Shown here piece after piece: positions 56,970 through 64,000 of a stretch of 64,000 bases of DNA. The DNA is from Branchiostoma floridae (Eukaryota > Chordata > Leptocardii > Amphioxiformes > Branchiostomatidae). Location: positions 20,457,180 to 20,521,179 of the forward strand of contig NC_049988.1 in the NCBI RefSeq assembly GCF_000003815.2, given 5' to 3'. The stretch's first letter is position 1; every line of letters begins with the position of its first letter. Both the position numbers and the translations under genes were made by a program. The notes below the pieces were generated by a model, which was not told the DNA's origin, did not search any database, and saw only the letters and a program-made list of their open reading frames with translations.

Positions 56970-57608
56970 GTTCAAGGTTTTTGCCGGTTGGTGTAGTTCA
57001 GTAATAGCTTTTCTTACTAAACATTCCATTTCTTGTACATCTGGAAAAAGTCAGTGAGATTTAGCACAGTTTCGGATGATTTTAATAACGGCAGTGTTAC
57101 GATTTTACTGACGTTAATTCGTGACAGCCTTTTCTGTGACAACATGAGTGCCGTGAGCCATGAAACTTTGGTCATGGTTTTGTTTTCATGGTTTTTGCTT
57201 TGATGTTCCACTGCAAGTTCATGGTGCCATGACTATGACAAATTATGTCTCCCTTGTGCAAGTACTCACTGCAGAATTCCTTTGACTTTTTTCCATGCTG
57301 TTAGTTTTTTAGGGAATAGGCAGCTTTGCCATTAACTTGAGTCTAACGAATGTTCTGCATTCTTGTATTTTTCTTAAATTTAGTTTACATACTTGTTTTT
57401 TCCTCTCTTATATCTTAGCCTCATTACAGTACATATTCATGTTGTTCCTCAATGAGTAACTGCCTTTTCTGTTAGTGTGAGTCAAACACCATTGTATACC
57501 AAGTGAATTTCTTCTGCACATTTTAGTGGAGTTATGAGATTATAAAGTTTCTTGTGAACACAGATGTTCTGGTGCCTTCTTTACATTATCTCTTATTCAC
57601 TCAACCCG

Positions 57609-57696
57609 TTCTCCTGTGCAGAGGGGACCAAAGTTGTCTCAAAACTCTGGAACATCAGGAGTTTGAGACGACTTTTGTCCCCTCTGCACAGGAGAA
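57609..57696. repeat. 88-base near-perfect hairpin
   Basis: Arms 57609-57647 and 57659-57696 pair over about 38 positions with two mismatches and one bulge around an 11-base loop (TGGAACATCAG). The outer stem starts TTCTCCTGTGCAGAGGGGAC. Size and shape fit a microRNA precursor or a tiny palindromic MITE; no known microRNA is recognised. Confidence 0.85.
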
Positions 57697-57984
57697 TGAC
57701 TCAACATTACCTCTCTATATCCAACAGTCAAAAATGCTGAAAACACATCACACTCACAGTCATCTCTTTTTATAGAAGGCGCAAGTGCACTAAGCAGGAT
57801 TATGAAAATATATTGTTTATTAACGCCTTTAGTTGTTGACAAATTTTGACAGTCTACAACATCTACTCTTCCAGGAGTAGTAGTTACACATAACACTTGG
57901 ACACATCACATACACAACATGTAACATGTCATTCACAATATCATAAAAAAATGCATGTGCCTTATCAAAGTTACTTATTTGAGC

Positions 57985-58410
57985 ATATGAATGTCATTGA
58001 GGTATCAACTGACAGAATTCTCCTACAGACACGTATGAGTAGATCAAATGCATCTAGATCGAGCAATATTGACCATGGTACTAGTACTATTGAGCCTGGC
58101 GGCTGCAAAACGTTTTTCAACCGCCAGAGGTCCTCGTACATCAACAGTACAGAAACCCTTCAAGTAGGATGAATATACAGTCCAATCTGTATTACTACAC
58201 TGCTAACGTTACTTCCACTACTACTTCTTCTGCTACTACATTTGTATTACTACTACTACTGTAAAGGGATCAGTCACTATACTAATAATTACCTCTGCAT
58301 AATGGCTAAAACATCCTGTATATAATAATAATGGCCACTCAAGGGACTTATAGAAAATAGTCACAGCGAACGGGTGGACTTTGTAGATAGGTTGATTCCC
58401 AAACTGTCTT
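57985..58410. repeat. duplicated flank block (matches 52650-53110)
   Basis: Shared in order with the flank of copy 10: ATGTCATTGAGGTAT, AACTGACAGAAT, GTAGATCAAATNCATCTA, AGCAATATTGACCATG, CAGTCCAATCTG, a TACTAC-rich run, ACTCAAGGGACTT, GTAGANAGGTTGATTCCCAAA. Indicates that copies 10 and 11 duplicated with their 3' flanks. Confidence 0.8.
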
Positions 58411-58483
58411 TGACAACAAACAAGCAAAAATCTATAGTAGCAAGCTTTCATCCATTTCCACTGATCTTCAATCTTATTTTGGA

Positions 58484-58650
58484 ATGAGTGAGTGAATGAG
58501 CGAGTGATTGAGTGTAAGCAAGGAGCTTTTATCAGTATAAAAGCTCCTTCGTGTAAGTGAAAGAGTCAATGAATTAGCAAAATGTGAGAGTGGGGGCGTG
58601 AGTGTGAGTGACTGACTGTGAGTGACTGAGTGGGTGAGCGCACGAACGAG
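58484..58650. repeat. degenerate GAGT/GTGAGT microsatellite
   Basis: GAGTGAGTGAATGAGCGAGTG and GTGAGTGACTGACTGTGAGT-like runs, less pure than 50153-50348. Confidence 0.8.
58520..58549. repeat. perfect 13-bp palindrome with CAGT loop
   Basis: AAGGAGCTTTTAT-CAGT-ATAAAAGCTCCTT within a GAGT-rich microsatellite tract. Cruciform-prone; function unknown. Confidence 0.9.
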
Positions 58651-58799
58651 GGAGTGAAAGAGAGTAAAAAGGACCACTGAATAACAACAACAAAGCTCCT
58701 CCATCCTGCCCACCCCCGGGGTGCGAATGGAACCGCCCAGCGTCCCGACTGAATGAAGTCGGAAGGTGCGAAACGTGTGGCGACTTTCTGTCCAAAACT

Positions 58800-58867
58800 T
58801 CGCGAGAAACACTCCACAATTTCGCCGTTTCTACCGGAAATCGGGCTTGTACATGTCTGAAACTCAG
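58800..58867 (+). other. possible untranslated first exon of the next gene
   Basis: Moderately GC-rich sequence ending GAAACTCAG followed by a consensus GTATGT donor at 58868. Paired with an acceptor (CCCTGTGCAG, ends 59038) this would be a 5' UTR exon. The 5' limit (transcription start) is unknown, so the left coordinate is nominal. Confidence 0.35.
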
Positions 58868-59038
58868 GTATGTTGTACCATTGGATATTTCCAAGCTTGT
58901 CCCTAGTTTGTGACGAGTTTTCTTGCATGTTTTTTACCGTCAGGGCGTTGTTTTTGGATGAGGCGCAACAGATGTGCTCCGTTCTGGTGGAAAATGGCGG
59001 CACACTTGAAACTTTTCCCCTGTGTTTGCCCTGTGCAG

Positions 59039-59230
59039 GTTCCTTCTGTATCAACTCTGCCGCGGCCCGTGCCTCTTCAGGACCGAGCTTGAGCTGAAAG
59101 TTGTGTTCTACCGTCTGATTTGGCGACGACATGGCGTCTAACGGCGTGCAGCGGTCGATGTCAGCTCCGGGCGGCGGGGAGGTGCCGAGGGGAGGGCCCG
59201 CAGCGAACAATAGACCTGCCCAGGGACCAG
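59039..59230 (+). CDS. probable first coding exon of an unrelated gene, partial
   Basis: ATG at 59131 in a good Kozak context (GACGACATGG) opens 33 codons plus one base (MASNGVQRSMSAPGGGEV...) rich in Gly, Pro, Ala and Ser, ending at a CCAG|GTGAGG donor. Upstream 59039-59130 would be 5' UTR after a GTGCAG acceptor. Composition is GC- and CpG-rich, unlike the array. The peptide is low complexity and I do not recognise the gene. Remaining exons lie beyond the window. An antisense frame of 257 codons over the same DNA is judged a composition artefact. Confidence 0.5.
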
Positions 59231-62200
59231 GTGAGGCACGCAGACTTCTGGGGACAGTTAAGGAGGGAAATAAACGTCTTAAACTAACCAGGATGGGTAG
59301 ATCTTCTACAAAATGAATCTGTCGAAAGACTGCCAGCAAATGATCGCCTAAAATCCCTTGAAATTTTATGCTTTCCCCTTCAAACTTTACTACATAGATT
59401 TCATTATTACAACTCTCCCTGGAACTTAGAAGTATGATTCCCTGCGTAAAGTTTAAATATCATATGTTGTACTGTTTGTTAATTGTTGTATTTAAAGGTT
59501 ACAGTATTACATTAACTTTGATGTTCATTGCATAGATTATCTTCAAAAGAGAAGGATTGAATTTAAAGAAAAACAACATTCCTTTCTTTGTACCTGTCCT
59601 GTATTAAGGGACTGTTCATGAACTGTTAGTTAATGATTAGCACAGGTTAATGAGTTTGCAGATCGTAAAGTCATTACTCGGACATTGTTACCCACTTCAA
59701 ACTGTAGTTTTGTTGTTTTGTGTCTTTCCTTTGAATTTCCCGGTATTTATACCGCTTTATTTGCCAAGGTAGCTTTGAAACAGAAAACATATAATTGCTT
59801 GCCTTAGATTTATTTAACAAGGATAACGGCCATTGATATATGAATCTAACCTCGTTGATAAGAAGTATTTCTGAAAAGCCACCAGAATATTTCCTGTGTC
59901 TTTCACGCTTTCTGAAGTTTGTAGGTAAAAAGTGTAACATTATATTCTTATCACAGTACCAGATCTTGGAGGTCAGTTGGTTTAGCTATGCTCCATTTGG
60001 CGAATTGTATCACTTCCATTGTTTAGAGTGGCAATGATAGGCATTGCTTTCAACTCAAGGTTTTCACTTGGTGGGTGCCTTGGGCCACCACACCTTGGAA
60101 TGGTAATGTCAGCAAGAATTTAAAATTTTCAGCGTTGTGAACCTAACAGCATTCCAAGAAGGTTTAAGAAAAGGCCAGCTGGATTTTTGGCACCCCTGGG
60201 TATAAATTAAGGCTACAAGTGTATGCAAATGACCTGTGCTGCACCCATATCCATATTAATTTAAGCTTTGGCTCTGTGTTTTCTAATAGTTGATAATGTT
60301 AGCTAAGCCTGACGTAATCCTTTGAGTGTGTTGTGCCAGGATTTTTTTACCCTTGTGTGTCTAGAGATCTGTTCTATAAAACTAAAAGTACGAAAAAGGG
60401 GAAAAAAGTCAACAGGTGAAAGCTTAGAAAAGGACGGAAATTCTTGAAAGTTCAATGCGCCAATGTTTTCACTCTCCATACCCATTGCTCTTTCCTTGCC
60501 CTCTAGAAATGTAAGTACTAAAGTTCAAATCCAAATTCTTTGCACAACAGCTGAAGGACAGACATGTAGGTGTGTCTGTATGGAAAGAGGGGATTAATGA
60601 TCAGCACTTTCCACACTCTATTCCCAAGAATTTCCTATGGCATTTTGTATTTATCTTGGATCCTGCTCCAAGCTTAAGAATGCATCGGGCAAAGTTATTA
60701 CCTCTTTAAAAAGACATTACGCAGTGTTAGGGGCTGTGATCGAAGAACCAGAAAACAGTGATTGTTGTGAGGTTATTTTCCAGTCCCCAGACTTCACCCA
60801 TCCATGGTAACAGTGTGTTGTACCCACCAAACACTCTCTGCTGTAAACAGCTCCGACAGACTGTTAATAAAGTCGCTGACGTTCGCCCAACACGGAAAGC
60901 CAAGACCAGACATTGAGTCTGTCCAAGGTGACTCAGAATGTGACTTGGACCATGTCTTATCTCCTAAGAAGTGCTGCGTTTCCTTAGAGAAGTGTGGTTC
61001 CCATTAAGACTGATGTAAACAGGGCCTCAGTGGTGACTGGTTCTGATGGCTGTGTGTGAACTCAGGTCGCTTAGTGTCAAAAGCCACTGCTGAGTCAGAT
61101 TATAATATATTGTATGTTGCGTTTTCTTTTCATGTGATTTTCTTCTTTAGGCGGGAAGTAAATCTTCACAGGCTATTTTTTTCAATGTGTATACCGAACC
61201 ACAGTTATTTTTGGGAAAGAGTCAGTCATTGAGTAACTAGGGCATTTTCCAATTTATTTGTTTTCCTTTCAGGAGATTTCTTAATTTAGCAATTTATGAA
61301 GTAGGATTAGGTGTAAGTGACCCGACCTTTTATCGTTACTTGAGAGGATTTTGTTGCAAAAATTAGTAGGTAAATGTACAATACACAACTAGGGCTTTGT
61401 CTTAATAACTCTTATGTATTACTTTTAGTTTTATTTCATTGTGAGGTTTAACTATAAGCTCAAAGTCTGTGTCTGTACATGTGAGGCTGCTACCAGTTGA
61501 AAAAAAGGGACATCCCTAGAGTACGCTTGGAACAAATGTATGACAAAGTGATGTTATGCTCTTGCTTGTAAATCTCCACAACTAAATCAACCAGTATTTT
61601 TCAGGTGATCGTTTGGAAAGATGTTGAAAAAGACTTGAACTCCTGCCGTGTACAAAATACTTTTCTGAGTCAAGTTGCACAGTGTGCAACCTGGGGCAAA
61701 AACTAGGTTGCACAACTGAATTTCAAGTTGCACCACCTACAATTCACTAATTTCTGAAAAATAAAGTACAATACATACATACATACATAACCTTTTACTA
61801 TCATATTCTGTAATTACTGACATGTTTGGCTGATCTGAAACGGAGCTGCCTTGGTCTGTTTATTTCTTCCAAGTAAATTGACAACAAAATCGAGTTCTGG
61901 GGCTCAAGATCTAGGTTGCGCACTGTGCAACCTGAGTTTAGAAGTAAGTTGCACCAAGCAAAAAGTGGTTGCAATGTGCATGTGTGCAAGTGGGTATTTT
62001 GCACGCTGTGTCTGTGTTTTGACTCTGCAAAGTTCAGCTATGCGAGAAGCGTGTGAAGTCTAACAGCTAATGTCAGGCGTGGGCAGAGGTGGTCTCTATC
62101 AGATGGTGGAGTTGGCAGATGTACAGACCAGGTATGCTATTATCTCTGCAGTTATCTCTTCAGGGGTGTGGTTTGAGTTACTCAGAGCTCTGTGGAGGCC

Positions 62201-62567
62201 AGGTTGTGCACCTCTTTATTGTAACTCACCTGTCGATACGTCATGATGGTTAAACTTCTGATTCATTTTTATTAGCACACTGGATGGCAGTAACTTGGAC
62301 TCTCTGAGAATTAAAGCAAATGTCAGTTTTGATATAAATCAAAGAACTGGTGAATGTCGCACATACATGTATAACACACTCCAACCACATTAATTTTACT
62401 TGATATTGGCAATTACTAATTTGTGCAAGCTGTATTGACACAAGAAGTCATGCATGTTTTGGCAACCCAAACCAGGATGTAGCCTGTAGGCTTAAAGCCT
62501 ACTCTTTCCAAGAAGTTTGGTAGGTTGAATTCCAAATTATGGCCAAAGGGCTGAAGCCTTTAGTCTA
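59231..62567. other. probable large first intron of the downstream gene
   Basis: AT-rich DNA with no supported exons. A probable inverted-repeat element spans about 61668-61945 (TTGCACAGTGTGCAACCTG and GTTGCGCACTGTGCAACCTGA blocks, each nearly palindromic). A CATA microsatellite sits at about 61777-61795. Confidence 0.45.
61668..61945. mobile_element. possible small inverted-repeat element
   Basis: GTTGCACAGTGTGCAACCTG near 61674 and GTTGCGCACTGTGCAACCTGA near 61914, with further GTTGCAC motifs between and after. Ends and target duplication could not be fixed. Confidence 0.4.
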
Positions 62568-63746
62568 GACCCTGTTCACATGAGAAAATTGCAAGTGAGT
62601 TAAACAAAGAATCCGATTGAAATTTTCTATCGGATTAAAAAAAATGTGTTCACATGAGTTTTATACAATCGGATTAAACTCAAACTTGCGACCGCGACCA
62701 CACAATCGGATTAAACTCTTTACCGCGGCACGCGTCGTGTTTCCAACGACCACCGCGGGCACGCGTAGTTTCTCCAAAATGTTGCCAGACTGCCTCATAA
62801 TTTTTGAAGGATGTAGCGACATCGATATTGATTATAACTGTTGAGAAATCGGCCGGCTTTGGTCAGATTTTGACGCGTCGGCGGTCCGCAACACACACTG
62901 ACGAAAGTGGCGGCTTCTAGGTCATCCGGGGTCATTGGGATAGTCTATTAAATTGGGGGTGGAAATGTTACGCGCGGTGTGATTATACTCCACATTTAAC
63001 TATATAAAATGTATCCGTTGCAGAAGTTGCATAAATAGGGGAAACTGCTACCAAAACATTTGACTTTATCACGTATTTATCTGAAATAAAAGTCTGTGTT
63101 TCGTTTAAAAAAACTGCTCGCCCATGCTTGCATGCAGTGAAGTGACCCAAGCTCGAAAATTCTGTTTGGACACGCTTCCGACTGTTTTTCTCGTAGAATA
63201 TTTGCCTTTTTAGTGGTGTTGGGACATTGCCTCCAACAATAGAAGAGAAACAAAACCACACATGTTATTTTCATGGGCTATATTGCCAAAATGAACCAGT
63301 CAGTCTTCTGCCGCACTGCCGATTTTCGGCAAGAACCGGTGCACATGTTCCGGCAAATCTTGCGGCGTCCGGTTGTTAACCATAGCGGTAAGATGCAAAC
63401 TTGCCCATAAACTTCTTTTCTAATCCGTGTATCATACTTTTTTGCCATGTTGTAGGTATGGTTGTATGTCTAATGTCCACTGTACCCGTATGTATGACGT
63501 CAAAACCATGAAACAAGCCCGAATCCAATCCAATTGTGTTCAGATGGGCGATTCTGGTCAATCGGATTGCGCGGCAATCGGATTGCGCGCGCTGAATCCA
63601 CCTCCCGAGGTGGATTGCAATCCAAGTCAATCCAATCCAAAATGGGCAATCCAATCGGATTAGTTCTGTTCACATGGCTTTGGATTGGTCACTTTAATCG
63701 GATTCCTCGTTTAACTCACTTGCTTTTTTCCCATGTGAACGGGGTC
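62568..63746. mobile_element. 1.18-kb non-autonomous DNA transposon
   Basis: Terminal inverted repeats of about 50-60 bases: left GACCCTGTTCACATGAGAAA ... GCAAGTGAGTTAAACAAAG ... AATCCGATT, right its complement GACCCCGTTCACATGGGAAA with GCAAGTGAGTTAAACGAGG. ATCGGATT is repeated internally many times in both orientations. CTA/TTA flanks are compatible with a 3-bp target duplication (Harbinger style), but the family is unassigned. No transposase. Confidence 0.8.
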
Positions 63747-64000
63747 TTAGTTACTGTAACTCAAATCTTGTATGCATATTTTCATTTAAAAATTGCAATT
63801 TAAGCCCCCTTTTTAGTACGCATTTTAGATAGCAAGAAGGTATGAGATTAAGTTTCTTGAGTTGTCTTATACCATCTTGAAGATTTCCCAGCATATCAAT
63901 ATCATTGTTACTTAGTTCTGAACTTGCTGTAAAGTATCCCCCCCCACCACCAGATGTTCCTTGTCAGTGTTGGCCTGGATGCCTGCCTCCCCTGGTTTCT
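63747..64000. other. window end, intronic DNA
   Basis: No feature recognised; the window stops within presumed intron sequence. Confidence 0.4.

Larger units (their letters stand above)
56920..58660. other. flank downstream of the array
   Basis: Non-coding. It contains the copy 11 poly(A) signal, a strong hairpin (57609-57696), the duplicated 3' flank block (57985-58410), a small palindrome (58520-58549) and degenerate GAGT repeats (58484-58650). Confidence 0.65.

Noticed and set aside
57897-58172. 91-codon frame downstream of copy 11
   Set aside because: Lies across the duplicated flank block. The matching block at 52650-53110 does not keep the frame open.
58566-59339. 257-codon antisense frame near 59 kb
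   Set aside because: GC-rich DNA with few stops. Forward strand has the better Kozak site and splice donors, and the antisense peptide shows no domain and runs into microsatellite-derived sequence.

Overview
The window is animal nuclear DNA. Genes are split by GT...AG introns with pyrimidine-rich acceptors, intergenic and intronic DNA is full of non-LTR retrotransposon pieces, small terminal-inverted-repeat elements and microsatellites, and there is one 503-base assembly gap. The massively tandem KLHL-type gene family and the repeat mix resemble a cephalochordate (amphioxus, Branchiostoma). That assignment is inference from family knowledge; no sequence search was possible.

The dominant content, from about 0.6 to 57 kb, is a head-to-tail array, all on the + strand, of eleven copies of one BTB-BACK-Kelch (kelch-like, KLHL) gene. 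Every complete copy has the same five-exon plan: exon 1 (85 codons; N-terminus and first half of the BTB), exon 2 (87-89 codons; second half of the BTB plus start of BACK), exon 3 (140 bases; BACK), exon 4 (201-222 bases; end of BACK and linker) and exon 5 (about 290 codons; the whole kelch domain and stop). Junctions have conserved phases: 0 after exons 1 and 2, and 2 after exons 3 and 4. Copies 2, 4, 5, 6, 7, 9 and 10 read open throughout and encode 576-588 residues. Copies 1, 3, 8 and 11 are damaged: lost start, tandem-duplication truncation plus retrotransposon insertion, one-base deletion, and 13-base net insertion respectively.

KLHL proteins are substrate adaptors for CUL3-RING ubiquitin ligases: BTB plus BACK bind CUL3 and dimerise, and the kelch propeller selects the substrate. 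In this array the CUL3-facing half is nearly invariant (exon 1 is almost identical even at silent sites, and identity runs into intron 1). The kelch exon is diversified, mainly in loops between blades. Introns and flanks show the copies are mosaics made by unequal crossing-over and conversion. Nine copies share a 5' module with a TTATGTGGGTAATCAGTG-like element and a palindromic TGACCC-N2-GGGTCA element 10-25 bases before the start codon. The constant/variable layout with shared upstream module suggests a co-regulated repertoire of ubiquitin-ligase receptors.

The array is littered with mobile DNA. There are LINE copies or 3' ends at 1.46-1.89, 11.8-12.2, 13.25-13.57, 14.8-15.2, 29.0-29.4, 34.5-35.8, 37.5-39.5 and 43.1-43.5 kb. 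There are several families of small inverted-repeat elements, some with clear target-site duplications and empty sites in paralogous introns. The window starts with a 20-bp minisatellite (1-480). After the array (about 57-58.7 kb) comes duplicated flank, then a GC-rich promoter-like region and the probable first coding exon of an unrelated gene (59131-59230). Its large first intron fills the rest of the window.
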